Shown here one piece after another: positions 9,824 to 17,779 of a DNA stretch of 64,000 nucleotides. The notes under the pieces were generated by a model. That model saw nothing but the letters and a program-made list of their open reading frames with translations. It made no database searches and was not told the DNA's origin. Each line of letters opens with the position of its first letter. Positions within the stretch are counted from its first letter, which is position 1. The position numbers were made by a program, and so were the translations under genes. The DNA is from Pseudogemmobacter humi (GTDB lineage: Bacteria > Pseudomonadota > Alphaproteobacteria > Rhodobacterales > Rhodobacteraceae): positions 62,001 to 126,000 of the forward strand of contig NZ_UXAW01000048.1 in the NCBI RefSeq assembly GCF_900609055.1, written 5' to 3'.

Positions 9824-10783
9824 TCAGCCCCCGGCGATGATTTCCGCCTGGCGGACGATGACCTCGGCCTGGCGCATCGAGGCGATGTCGATCAGCCGGC
9901 CCTTGTAGGTCGCCGCGCCCTGGCCCGCGGCCTTGGCGGCTTCCATCGCGGCGAGGATCTCGCGCGCCTCGGTCACCGCGGCGTCGGAGGGCGTAAAGAC
10001 CTCGTTCGCCAGCGCCACCTGTTTCGGATGGATCGCCCATTTGCCGACCATGCCGAGCGTGGCCGAGCGCAGGGCCTGGGCGCGGAAGCCCTCGTCATCC
10101 GAGAAATCGCCGAACGGGCCATCGACCGGCAAGACGCCATGGGTGCGACAGGCGGCGACGATGGCGGCCTGGGCCCAGTGCCAAGGGTCGGACCAGTATT
10201 TCTGGCCCTCGCGGTGCATGTAGTAGTTTTCCTGGGTGCCGCCGATCCCGGTGGTCTGCATCCCCATCGAGGCCGCGAAATCGGCGGCACCGAGGCTCAT
10301 GGCCTGGAGGCGCGGCGAGGAAGCCGCGATTTCCTCAACATGGGCGATGCCGGCAGAGGTCTCGATGATGACCTCAAGGCTGATCGGCTTCCGGCGCGCT
10401 TTCGCGCGCTCGACGCCGGTGACCAGCGCGTCCACCGCATAGACATCCGCTGCGCAGCCGACCTTGGGGATCATGATCTGATCGAGCCGGTCGCCGGCGT
10501 TTTCCAGCAGGTCCACCACGTCGCGATACCAGTAAGGCGTGTCGAGCCCGTTGATCCGAACCGAGAGGGTCTTTTTGCCCCAGTCGATCTCGTTGATCGC
10601 CTGGATGATGTTCCGGCGCGCGGATTCTTTGTCGCCCGGCGCGACCGAGTCTTCGAGATCGAGGTTCACCACATCGGCGGCGCTGGCGGCCATCTTCTCG
10701 AACAGGGCGGGGCGCGAGCCGGGGCCGAAGAGCTGGCAACGGTGGGGGGGGGCGGGGGCGGGCGGTTGCAGGCGGAAGCTCAT
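9824..10783 (-). CDS. mcl1: L-malyl-CoA / beta-methylmalyl-CoA lyase
   Basis: This Mg-dependent HpcH/HpaI (CitE-like) enzyme interconverts malyl-CoA with glyoxylate plus acetyl-CoA, and beta-methylmalyl-CoA with glyoxylate plus propionyl-CoA. It is a key step of the ethylmalonyl-CoA pathway for acetate assimilation. The 319 residues closely match Rhodobacter Mcl1 as I remember it: CQLFGPGSRPALFEKMA, LDLEDSVAPGDK, SVRINGLDTPYWYRD, MIPKVGCAADVYAVDAL, EVIIETSAGI and GKWAIHPKQ. Upstream on its promoter side lies a TTGCAATTGCAA palindrome. Confidence 0.93.
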   Translation of the reverse strand: MSFRLQPPAPAPPHRCQLFGPGSRPALFEKMAASAADVVNLDLEDSVAPGDKESARRNIIQAINEIDWGKKTLSVRINGLDTPYWYRDVVDLLENAGDRLDQIMIPKVGCAADVYAVDALVTGVERAKARRKPISLEVIIETSAGIAHVEEIAASSPRLQAMSLGAADFAASMGMQTTGIGGTQENYYMHREGQKYWSDPWHWAQAAIVAACRTHGVLPVDGPFGDFSDDEGFRAQALRSATLGMVGKWAIHPKQVALANEVFTPSDAAVTEAREILAAMEAAKAAGQGAATYKGRLIDIASMRQAEVIVRQAEIIAGG

Positions 10784-10843
10784 GTCGCGTTCACCGTGAA
10801 ATCATGTTTCGTGATGGGTCTGTGTTTCGGTATAATATTGCTT

Positions 10844-10855
10844 TTGCAATTGCAA
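10844..10855. promoter_or_regulatory. TTGCAATTGCAA palindrome before mcl1
   Basis: A perfect 12-base palindrome of two TTGCAA units lies 61 bases upstream of the mcl1 start, and a third TTGC (10838-10841) follows toward the gene. The AT-rich stretch TATAATATTG (10831-10840) beside it could hold the -10 region. Regulators of acetate and propionate metabolism of the RamB/ScfR type bind TTTGCAA-like repeats, so this is a candidate operator. The link to mcl1 is inference. Confidence 0.4.
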
Positions 10856-10911
10856 TGCCGCTGTGCAGCGTGTGCAGGTGGACGGGGCGGCGCAAATCTG
10901 ATCTGTCGGAA

Positions 10912-10967
10912 CCGGGGGCGCTTCGCCCCCCGGACCCCCCGAGAGTATTTAAGTCAAGGTGAATATG
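10912..10967 (+). repeat. dispersed intergenic module, copy D, directly before a start codon
   Basis: A hairpin (CCGGGGGC, loop GCTTC, GCCCCCCGG, 10912-10933) is followed by ACCCCCC, GAGAGTATTT and AAGTCAAGGTGAAT, which runs into the ATG at 10965. AAGG at 10956-10959 serves as the ribosome-binding site of the epimerase gene. Confidence 0.65.
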
Positions 10968-11927
10968 ATCACGGTCAGTTCCGATGTCTTCCGTCTCGCC
11001 CAGGTCTTTACCATCTCGCGCGGCAGCCGGAGCGAGGCGAAGGTGCTGACGGTGCGGGTGACGCGCGGCGGCGTGAGCGGATGGGGCGAATGCGTGCCCT
11101 ATGCGCGGTACGGCGAGAGCCCGGAGAGCGTGGCGGCGCAGATCCGTGCTTTGCCCGAGGGGATCGGGCGGGCGGATTTGCAGCAGGCGCTGTCGCCGGG
11201 GGCGGCGCGCAATGCGGTGGATTGCGCTTTGTGGGATCTTGAGGCGAAGGCCGCCGGGCGGCGGGTCTGGGATCTGGCCGGGCGCCCGGCGCCGGGGGCG
11301 GTGACGACTGCCTTCACACTCTCGCTGGCCGAGCCTGAGGCGATGGAGGCGGCGGCGCAGGCGGCGGCGGCGCGGCCGGTCCTGAAGATCAAGCTCGGCA
11401 CCCCGGACGACATGCCCCGGCTGGAGGCGGTGCGGCGCGGGGCGCCGAAGGCACGGCTGATCGTCGATGCCAATGAGGGCTGGACGCCGGAGATCTACCG
11501 CGAACTGGCGCCCAGGCTGGTGCGGATGGGCGTGGCGCTGGTCGAGCAGCCCTTGCCCGCGGGCGAAGACGGTGCGCTGGCGGAGATCGGGCGGGTGCTG
11601 CCGGTCTGCGCCGACGAGAGCTGCCACGACCGCGACAGCCTCGCCCGGCTGCGCGGGCTTTACGATGTGGTGAATATCAAGCTCGACAAGACCGGGGGGC
11701 TGACCGAGGCTTTGGCCACCGCAGATGCGGCGCGCGGGATGGGGTTCGTGCTGATGGTCGGCTGCATGGTCGGATCAAGCCTGGCCATGGCGCCCGCCGT
11801 CTTGCTGGCGCAGGGCGCGGAGCATGTTGATCTTGACGGGCCGCTCTTGCTGGCGGAAGACCGGCCGCACCCGCTGCGTTACGATCTGTCGCAGCTTTAC
11901 CCGCCTGAGCGCGAACTCTGGGGATGA
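10965..11927 (+). CDS. dipeptide epimerase (L-Ala-D/L-Glu epimerase type, enolase superfamily)
   Basis: This mandelate racemase / muconate lactonizing-type protein has 320 residues and probably epimerises Ala-Glu-type dipeptides from peptidoglycan turnover. The catalytic lysines are in LKIKLG (about K141/K143) and NIKLDK (about K239). The metal ligands are in VDAN (D168), VEQP (E194) and ADES (D217). The ATG at 10965 was chosen because AAGG lies six bases before it; an in-frame GTG at 10959 is possible. The next gene, a D-amino-acid transaminase, starts four bases after its stop, which supports a role in D-Glu/D-Ala metabolism. Confidence 0.85.
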   Translation: MITVSSDVFRLAQVFTISRGSRSEAKVLTVRVTRGGVSGWGECVPYARYGESPESVAAQIRALPEGIGRADLQQALSPGAARNAVDCALWDLEAKAAGRRVWDLAGRPAPGAVTTAFTLSLAEPEAMEAAAQAAAARPVLKIKLGTPDDMPRLEAVRRGAPKARLIVDANEGWTPEIYRELAPRLVRMGVALVEQPLPAGEDGALAEIGRVLPVCADESCHDRDSLARLRGLYDVVNIKLDKTGGLTEALATADAARGMGFVLMVGCMVGSSLAMAPAVLLAQGAEHVDLDGPLLLAEDRPHPLRYDLSQLYPPERELWG

Positions 11928-11931
11928 GAGC

Positions 11932-12789
11932 ATGACCCGCACCGTTTATGTCAATGGCCAGTATCTGCCGGAAACCGAGGCCACGGTTTCGATCTTCGAC
12001 CGGGGTTTCCTGATGGCCGACGGGGTCTATGAGGTGACCTCGGTGCTGGACGGAAAACTCATCGATTTCGCGGGCCATCTGCGCCGGCTGCAACGCTCGC
12101 TGGACGAGCTGGAGATGAAGAACCCGCTGTCGGAAGACGAATGGCTGGCGGTGCATCGCGAGTTGGTGGCGCGGAACGGGGTGGAAGAGGGGATGGTCTA
12201 TCTCCAGGTCACCCGCGGCAATCCGGGCGACCGCGATTTCGCCTGGGCGGCGGACGTGGCGCCGACCGTTGTGCTGTTCACGCAAACCAAGCCCGGCCTT
12301 GCCGACAATCCGCAGGCCAGGACCGGGATCAGGGTGATTTCGGTGCCCGATATCCGCTGGGGCCGGCGCGACATCAAGACGGTGCAGCTTCTGTATCCGT
12401 CGATGGGCAAGATGATGGCGAAGAAGGCCGGGGTGGATGATGCCTGGTTCACCGAGGACGGTTTCGTGACCGAGGGCACCTCGAACAACGTCTATATCAT
12501 CAGGGGGAACAGGATCGTCACCCGGCCCCTGTCGTCCGAGATCCTGCACGGGATCACCCGCTCGGCCGTGCTGCGGTTCGCCGCCGAGGCGCAATATGAG
12601 GTCGAGGAGCGGGCCTTCACCGTCGAAGAGGCGCAGGGCGCGGATGAGGCGTTCCTGACCTCGGCCTCGGCCTTCGTGATGCCGGTGGTGGAGCTGGACG
12701 GCGCGGCGATCGGCACCGGCAAGCCCGGCCCGGTGGCGACCCGGCTGCGCGAGATCTACCTCGACGAGATGCGCAAGGCGGCGGTCTGA
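11932..12789 (+). CDS. dat: D-amino-acid transaminase (class IV PLP aminotransferase)
   Basis: This cytoplasmic fold-type IV aminotransferase has 285 residues. The PLP lysine lies in WGRRDIKTVQLL (K149), matching the RCDIK-type motif of Bacillus D-amino-acid transaminase. The TEGTSNNVY and SSEILHGITR phosphate-binding segments are also present. The open frame runs further upstream into the epimerase gene, but the family start is the ATG at 11932, with GAGAGC before it. It is paired with a dipeptide epimerase and ends at a strong terminator. A branched-chain or aminodeoxychorismate role is less likely but not excluded. Confidence 0.88.
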   Translation: MTRTVYVNGQYLPETEATVSIFDRGFLMADGVYEVTSVLDGKLIDFAGHLRRLQRSLDELEMKNPLSEDEWLAVHRELVARNGVEEGMVYLQVTRGNPGDRDFAWAADVAPTVVLFTQTKPGLADNPQARTGIRVISVPDIRWGRRDIKTVQLLYPSMGKMMAKKAGVDDAWFTEDGFVTEGTSNNVYIIRGNRIVTRPLSSEILHGITRSAVLRFAAEAQYEVEERAFTVEEAQGADEAFLTSASAFVMPVVELDGAAIGTGKPGPVATRLREIYLDEMRKAAV

Positions 12790-12806
12790 GCGCAGCGTCG
12801 CAAAGA

Positions 12807-12834
12807 AAAGGCCGCCTCACCGGGGCGGCCTTTC
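12807..12834 (+). terminator. intrinsic terminator after the D-amino-acid transaminase gene
   Basis: AAAGGCCGCC pairs with GGGCGGCCTTT around a TCACCG loop, with A-rich sequence before and T-rich after. It can work in both directions between the transaminase gene and the convergent RTX gene. Confidence 0.8.
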
Positions 12835-12855
12835 GCATTTCGGGGGCTGGAGGGA

Positions 12856-13866
12856 TCAGGCGGCCACGGGTGCGGGCGACAGATGCCGCGTCACCACGAA
12901 CTGATCGCTGTCCACCGCGTCGGGCAGGATGTCCTGCAACAGTACCTCGTCCTGGCCGTTCACGGTAACGATGGTATGGGCGCCCTCGGCGCGCAGTTCC
13001 ACCACCGGCAGTTCCGGCCCCTCCACCACATGGATATGCAGCGAATCCTCGGCCGGGTTGAAATCGGTGACGGTCATCAGCCCGATTCCGAGACCGCGGT
13101 GGTCCAGCTCGAACGTGTCGTGACCGGCGCCGCCCGTCAGCGTGTCGCCGCCATCGGCGGTCAGCCAGTCGTTGCCGTTGCCACCGAAGAGCTGGTCGTT
13201 GCCGACATGGCCCGGGATGCTGTCCACGGCGCGGATATAGTCGTTGCCGGAGCCGCCGTAGAACACGTCCGAGCCGCCGGACGAGCGCAGCGCATCGTTG
13301 CCGGTGTCGCCGTAGAGCGTGTCGTCGCCGATGCCGGTGTGCATGATGTCGCGGCCCGCGCCGCCGCGGGCGAACAGATCGCCATCGGCGCCCGAGGCGT
13401 CCAGAATGTCGTTGCCGTCGCCGAGGAAGATCCGGTCGTCGCCGTCGCCCGCGCCGACATCTACGCTGTCGTTGCCTGCGCCGGCCCAGATGTTGTCGTT
13501 CCCGGCGCCGCCAACGATGGAATCATCGCCGTCGCCGCCCTGGATCCGGTCGGCTCCGTCGCCGCCGTAGAGCGAGTCGTTGCCGGCGCCGCCGATCAGA
13601 TCGTCATCGCCCGCATCTCCCGAGAGCATGTCGTCGCCCTCGCCGCCGTCGATTCTGTCGTTGCCGCCGAGGCCGAACACTTCATCGTCACCGCCAAGCG
13701 CCATGATGTCATCGTCGCCCTGGGTTCCGGTCAGCAGATCCTCGCCCTCGGTGCCGCGGATGATGTTGTCGCTGCCGCCGTCGCCGCTGTTGTCGTCATC
13801 ATCGTCGTTCACGGCGATAACGACTCCGGCCACCAGCAACAGTGGCAGTAAGAACAACAGTTCCAT
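12856..13866 (-). CDS. RTX-repeat calcium-binding protein with N-terminal membrane segment
   Basis: This 336-residue protein starts with a hydrophobic segment (about residues 2-19, LLFLLPLLLVAGVVIAV). An Asp-rich patch and many GGxGxDxhx nonapeptide repeats (about 35-250) follow; these bind calcium and fold as a beta-roll. The C-terminal 85 residues are a non-repeat domain. It lacks toxin enzymatic motifs and probably is a cell-surface or matrix protein. Whether the N-terminus is a signal peptide or an anchor is unclear. A perfect CtrA-type site lies 17 bases upstream of the ATG. Confidence 0.85.
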   Translation of the reverse strand: MELLFLLPLLLVAGVVIAVNDDDDDNSGDGGSDNIIRGTEGEDLLTGTQGDDDIMALGGDDEVFGLGGNDRIDGGEGDDMLSGDAGDDDLIGGAGNDSLYGGDGADRIQGGDGDDSIVGGAGNDNIWAGAGNDSVDVGAGDGDDRIFLGDGNDILDASGADGDLFARGGAGRDIMHTGIGDDTLYGDTGNDALRSSGGSDVFYGGSGNDYIRAVDSIPGHVGNDQLFGGNGNDWLTADGGDTLTGGAGHDTFELDHRGLGIGLMTVTDFNPAEDSLHIHVVEGPELPVVELRAEGAHTIVTVNGQDEVLLQDILPDAVDSDQFVVTRHLSPAPVAA

Positions 13867-13882
13867 AATAAAGCCCCCGATC

Positions 13883-13898
13883 GTTAATCAGACGTTAA
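13883..13898 (-). promoter_or_regulatory. CtrA-type binding site (TTAA-N7-TTAAC)
   Basis: On the minus strand the sequence is TTAA, CGTCTGA, TTAAC, an exact match to the full CtrA consensus of alphaproteobacteria. It lies 17 bases before the RTX gene start, so it may act on that gene as activator or roadblock. No second copy was seen in the window. Confidence 0.55.
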
Positions 13899-14105
13899 TA
13901 TCTTCAAGCGATGGAGGGTGGTCGGGGATCTGTCAACCGGACTCGCCCGCGGGCGGCGGATTGGTGACGATCTGGCCCGGGTGCGGGGCCTGCGCGGGCT
14001 TTGTTGCCAGTGTGGAAACCGGGCGGAAGGGTGGCAAAAGCCGGGCGAAATCCGGCCCGGCCGGCCGGCGAATCGGCGGATAAACCGGGGGTTGAGCCCG
14101 GGAGG

Positions 14106-14420
14106 TTATTCCGGTTGCGGCACGTTCCTCGCGAAAGCCTCGCGGAAGGCGGCCTGCTTCTCCGGCCCGGCTTCGGTCTGGTTCCGCGCCACCCAGTCGG
14201 CATAGGGCATGCCATAGACGATGGCGCGCGCTTCTTCCTTCGAGAGGGGGATGCCGTGCCCGGCGGCGGCCTCCTGATACCAGCGGCTCAGACAGTTGCG
14301 GCAGAAACCGGCGAGGTTCATCAGGTCGATGTTCTGCACATCGGGTCGGGCGTCCAGCAGGTGGCGCATCAGCGCGCGAAAGGTCGCGGCCTCGATCTCG
14401 GTGCGGGTCTGGTCATCCAT
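14106..14420 (-). CDS. DUF1244 family protein
   Basis: This small cytoplasmic protein of 104 residues matches DUF1244, a family widespread in proteobacteria with no proven function. Visible features are AATFRALMRHLLDARPDVQNIDLMNLAG, shown here only in part as ALMRHLLDARPDVQNID, a CRNCLSRWY motif with two cysteines, and GMPYADW. Its start overlaps the end of the N-formylglutamate amidohydrolase gene by eight bases, so the two are coupled. Confidence 0.85.
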   Translation of the reverse strand: MDDQTRTEIEAATFRALMRHLLDARPDVQNIDLMNLAGFCRNCLSRWYQEAAAGHGIPLSKEEARAIVYGMPYADWVARNQTEAGPEKQAAFREAFARNVPQPE

Positions 14421-15159
14421 GGCTTGCCTCCTTGAGCGCGGCGGTCAGGATCGGCGCGAGGCGCGCGGCCCAGGCCTGTTGCGCGGCCTCGTCTGCGATC
14501 AGATCGTTTCTCAGCTCGATCAGGGTATTGTGGCGCCCGGTTGCAAGGGCGTGGCGGTCGATGGCATCGCCGGGGAGATGGCCGGAATAGGGTTCGTTGT
14601 CGCCGGTGCAAAGATCCGGCTCCGCCCGCAGCAGCGCGATCAGCGGCAGCGAGAGCCGGCTGTCCAGATGCGAATGCAGCACGCCGATATGCCAGGGCCG
14701 CGGCGGGCGGCCGTTCAGCTGCCGCGTGAAACTGTGGACCGCAAGGATCACCGTATCCTCCCGCCGCGCGGCCAGCCTTGCGCAGGCGGCGTGATAGGGG
14801 CGGTAGAGCCGGTCCAGCCGCTCGGCGATTCCGGCGGCATCTGTCCGGCGATTCGCCGGGATCACGCTGCCGTCGTAAAGCCGCATCACCAGCGTCGGGT
14901 CGTCCTCGCCGCGGTTCGGGTCGATCACCAGCCGCGAGAAGCGCGAACAGATCACCGGGCTGTCGAGCAGCCGCCCGAGCGCGCGCGCCACCCCTTCGGC
15001 CCCGGGGTCGAAGGCGATATGGCGGTTCATATCCGCCGCGGGCAGGCCGAGGTCGCCGCCGCCCACCCAGTCGGGCACCCGGTTGGTGGCGTGATCGCAG
15101 GTGATCAGCCAGCGGCCGGGGCGGTCCTCTCCCTCGATCCTGAATGCGTCCGCGGACAT
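14413..15159 (-). CDS. N-formylglutamate amidohydrolase family protein
   Basis: This zinc-dependent hydrolase-family protein has 248 residues and is predicted to cleave N-formyl-glutamate or a related N-formyl amino acid. It has the conserved CDHATNRVP, SRLVIDPNR, VHSFTR and NDLIAD segments. The ATG at 15159 starts the conserved domain; the frame runs on upstream without similarity. No hut genes are nearby, so a histidine-degradation role is not supported by context. It is followed by the overlapping DUF1244 gene. Confidence 0.82.
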   Translation of the reverse strand: MSADAFRIEGEDRPGRWLITCDHATNRVPDWVGGGDLGLPAADMNRHIAFDPGAEGVARALGRLLDSPVICSRFSRLVIDPNRGEDDPTLVMRLYDGSVIPANRRTDAAGIAERLDRLYRPYHAACARLAARREDTVILAVHSFTRQLNGRPPRPWHIGVLHSHLDSRLSLPLIALLRAEPDLCTGDNEPYSGHLPGDAIDRHALATGRHNTLIELRNDLIADEAAQQAWAARLAPILTAALKEASHG

Positions 15160-15257
15160 TTCCCTGCCCTTATCCCTTGTCGGGCCGGATCTTTCCCATC
15201 CCGCGCGGGGCGTCAAGAGCGGGCGGGAAAAGCCGGGCTTTGTCACAAATCGTTCTG

Positions 15258-15286
15258 TTGCGGGCGCTAACAGTTTGCGCCATAAG
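15258..15286 (+). promoter_or_regulatory. predicted promoter of pyk
   Basis: TTGCGG (15258-15263) and CATAAG (15281-15286) are 17 bases apart, about 45 bases before the pyk start codon. Inferred from spacing and sequence only. Confidence 0.35.
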
Positions 15287-15331
15287 GCGGGTGGCCCACA
15301 TCGCAACACGAATAATTCCAGGGAGGATGGC

Positions 15332-16777
15332 ATGCGCCGCCACCGTAACGTGAAGATTGTGGCCACGCTCGGGCCTGCGTCCAGCAGCTATGAGATGATC
15401 CGCGCGCTGTTCGAGGCCGGGGCCGATGTGTTCCGCCTGAACATGAGCCACGGCATCCACGACGACATCAGCGAGCGTCACAGGATCATCCGCCAGGTGG
15501 AAAAGGATCTGGGCCGCCCGATCGGCATTCTCGCCGATCTTCAGGGGCCGAAGCTGCGGCTGGGTGTGTTCGGCGCGGGCGCGCATGACCTGGAGGACGG
15601 CGACCGCTTCCGCCTCGATCTGAGCGACGCTCCGGGCGACGGGACGCGGGTGCAATTGCCGCATCCCGAGATTTTCGCGGCGCTTGAGCCGGGCGCGATG
15701 CTGCTGGTCAACGACGGCAAGATCCGGCTGAAGGTGGAAAGCTGCGGTCTGGATTTCGCCGATTGCGTGGTCGAGGTCGGCGGCACGATCTCGAACCGCA
15801 AGGGGGTGAACGTGCCCGATGTGGTGCTGCCGCTGGCGGCCCTGTCGGAAAAGGACCGGCGCGATCTGGAATTCGTCTGCGAGCTGGGGGTGGACTGGCT
15901 GGCGCTCTCGTTCGTGCAGCGCCCCGAGGATGTGCTGGAAGCGCGCGATCTGGCGAAGGGCCGTGCCGCGATCCTGTCGAAGATCGAGAAACCGGCGGCG
16001 GTGAAAGCCTATGAGGAGATCCTGAAGGTTTCCGACGGGATCATGGTGGCGCGGGGCGATCTGGGGGTGGAACTGCCGGTCCATTCGGTGCCGCCGATCC
16101 AGAAGCGGCTGGTCCGCAAGGCCCGTGCGGCCGCCAAGCCGGTGATCGTCGCCACCCAGATGCTGGAAAGCATGATCGAGAACCCGATGCCCACCCGGGC
16201 CGAGGTTTCGGACGTGGCCACCGCGATCTACGAGGGCGCCGATGCGGTGATGCTCTCGGCGGAATCGGCGGCGGGAAGGTTCCCGGTTGAGGCTGTCTCG
16301 ACGATGGACAACGTGGCGCGCTCGGTCGAGGCCGATCCGACCTATCTGGCGATCATCGATGCCAGCCGCGTGGTCCGGCGCGAGACGGTGGCCGATGGCA
16401 TCGTCGCCGCCGCGCGCGAGATCGCCGAGGCGACCGACATCAAGGCGATCGCCTGTTTCAGCCAGTCGGGCACCACCGTGGGCCTGGTCGCGCGCGAGCG
16501 GCCGCATGTGCCGATCATCGCGCTGACGCCGCTGTTCTCCACCGCGCGGCGCCATGCGCTGACCTGGGGCGCGCATTGCGTGATCGTGCCCGAGCAGGAG
16601 CGGTTCAAGGGCGCGGTCCTCTATGCGGTGCGCGCCGCGCGGGCGGCGGGATTCGCACAGGAAAGCGACCAGATCGTGGTCACCGCCGGGGTGCCGTTCA
16701 ATGTGCCGGGCAGCACCAATATCCTGCGCGTGGCCCCCTGCGATGAACGATTGATTTCAAAGGTCGAGCCCGGCTAA
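15332..16777 (+). CDS. pyk: pyruvate kinase
   Basis: This glycolytic enzyme transfers phosphate from phosphoenolpyruvate to ADP, giving pyruvate and ATP. The 481 residues start with RNVKIVATLGPAS and contain FRLNMSHG, the active-site KIEKPAA and the MVARGDLGVEL substrate-binding loop. The C-terminal regulatory domain runs from about residue 350. The ATG at 15332 follows GGGAGGA; the frame extends upstream but has no similarity there. A small membrane-protein gene lies 35 bases downstream. Confidence 0.95.
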   Translation: MRRHRNVKIVATLGPASSSYEMIRALFEAGADVFRLNMSHGIHDDISERHRIIRQVEKDLGRPIGILADLQGPKLRLGVFGAGAHDLEDGDRFRLDLSDAPGDGTRVQLPHPEIFAALEPGAMLLVNDGKIRLKVESCGLDFADCVVEVGGTISNRKGVNVPDVVLPLAALSEKDRRDLEFVCELGVDWLALSFVQRPEDVLEARDLAKGRAAILSKIEKPAAVKAYEEILKVSDGIMVARGDLGVELPVHSVPPIQKRLVRKARAAAKPVIVATQMLESMIENPMPTRAEVSDVATAIYEGADAVMLSAESAAGRFPVEAVSTMDNVARSVEADPTYLAIIDASRVVRRETVADGIVAAAREIAEATDIKAIACFSQSGTTVGLVARERPHVPIIALTPLFSTARRHALTWGAHCVIVPEQERFKGAVLYAVRAARAAGFAQESDQIVVTAGVPFNVPGSTNILRVAPCDERLISKVEPG

Positions 16778-16812
16778 TCTTCGCCCGTCAGGGTGTTGCC
16801 GCAGGTGAAACC

Positions 16813-17037
16813 ATGGATACCGATCTGCTTCTGACGATTGGCATTTTGCTCGCGGTTCTCACGCTGCCCTCGCTGTTGTCGGCCTGGGTCGACGGGCGGG
16901 TGCCGCGGGTGGGCGCGATCCTCCTGATCGCGGCGGCGGGCCTTGTGGTGGTGGCCGTCATGCAGCGGCCCGGGGGCTATGCGTTCAAGGACATCCCCCG
17001 GGTGATGGTCTCGGTCGCCGGGCGCTATATCAACTAG
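16813..17037 (+). CDS. small membrane protein of unknown function
   Basis: This 74-residue protein has two predicted transmembrane helices (about residues 5-26 and 33-51), separated by a short charged turn (DGRVPR). It ends in a short hydrophilic tail. It sits between pyk and rpmI on the same strand with AGGTG before the ATG. I do not recognise the family, but the position and hydrophobic pattern make a real gene likely. Confidence 0.65.
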   Translation: MDTDLLLTIGILLAVLTLPSLLSAWVDGRVPRVGAILLIAAAGLVVVAVMQRPGGYAFKDIPRVMVSVAGRYIN

Positions 17038-17048
17038 CGCTTTTGCCC

Positions 17049-17077
17049 TTGCCCCGGGGCGCGCCCCGTCCTATAGC
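17049..17077 (+). promoter_or_regulatory. predicted promoter of rpmI-rplT
   Basis: TTGCCC (17049-17054) and TATAGC (17072-17077) are 17 bases apart. A leader of roughly 65 bases would precede rpmI; ribosomal L20 represses this operon in other bacteria, but no L20-binding mimic is obvious here. Confidence 0.5.
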
Positions 17078-17149
17078 AGCGGCTCTTACGAACCGCGTGG
17101 CCGGCGAATGTGGCATGCCGAGTCGCGCGCGAAAACACTGGAGTGTGAA

Positions 17150-17350
17150 ATGCCCAAGATGAAGACGAAATCCGCTGCGAAAAAGCGGTTCTCCTTCACG
17201 GCCAATGGCCATGTGAAGGCCGGTGTGGCCGGCAAGCGCCACGGCATGATCAAGCGTTCGACGACCTTTATCCGTCAGGCGACCGGGACCATGATCCTGA
17301 GCGAGCCCGACGCGAAGATCGTCAAGAAATACATGCCGTATAACCGCTAA
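17150..17350 (+). CDS. rpmI: 50S ribosomal protein L35
   Basis: This 66-residue basic protein of the large ribosomal subunit starts [14 protein letters not shown] and ends KKYMPYNR, as in the family. The ATG at 17150 is preceded by GGAGTG; an earlier ATG in the same frame at 17108 would add 14 unrelated residues. It is followed 12 bases later by rplT. Confidence 0.95.
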   Translation: MPKMKTKSAAKKRFSFTANGHVKAGVAGKRHGMIKRSTTFIRQATGTMILSEPDAKIVKKYMPYNR

Positions 17351-17362
17351 GGAGAGCCAGAG

Positions 17363-17728
17363 ATGTCCCGCGTCAAATCCGGCAAGGTCACTCACGCCCG
17401 CCACCGCAAGGTGATCAAGCAGGCGAAAGGCTATTACGCCGCCCGCTCGACGAATTTCCGCACCGCCACCCAGGCGGTGGACAAGGCCAATCAATACGCG
17501 ACCCGCGACCGCAAGGCGAAGAAGCGCAGCTTCCGTTCGCTGTGGATCCAGCGCATCAACGCCGCGGTGCGGCTGTTCGATCCGGCCTTCACCTATTCGC
17601 GCCTGATCGACGGTCTGGCCAAGGCCGGGATCGAGGTCGACCGCAAGGTTCTGGCCGATCTGGCGGTGCACGAGCCCGATGCGTTCAACGCCATCGCCGG
17701 CAAGGCCCGCGAGGCGCTGGCCGCCTGA
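17363..17728 (+). CDS. rplT: 50S ribosomal protein L20
   Basis: This 121-residue protein binds 23S rRNA early in 50S assembly. It has the long basic N-terminal helix ([20 protein letters not shown] and on) and the C-terminal globular domain ([23 protein letters not shown]). It follows rpmI after 12 bases with GGAGAG before the ATG, and a strong terminator follows. Confidence 0.96.
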   Translation: MSRVKSGKVTHARHRKVIKQAKGYYAARSTNFRTATQAVDKANQYATRDRKAKKRSFRSLWIQRINAAVRLFDPAFTYSRLIDGLAKAGIEVDRKVLADLAVHEPDAFNAIAGKAREALAA

Positions 17729-17751
17729 GATCCGCGTCTCAGCTTTCAGGA

Positions 17752-17779
17752 AAAGCCCCGGCAACGCCGGGGCTTTTTC
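17752..17779 (+). terminator. intrinsic terminator after rplT
   Basis: AAAAGCCCCGGC pairs with GCCGGGGCTTTTT around an AAC loop. It ends the rpmI-rplT unit and may also serve the convergent DUF4260 gene, whose stop codon it touches. Confidence 0.85.

Noticed and set aside
9402-9828. Small plus-strand frames in the accA-mcl1 gap
   Set aside because: They cross two repeat copies and a hairpin, have Arg/Pro-rich products and lack ribosome-binding sites.
12856-13866. RTX toxin or hemolysin
   Set aside because: It has Ca-binding nonapeptide repeats but no pore-forming, lipase or protease domain, is short, and no type I secretion genes are adjacent.
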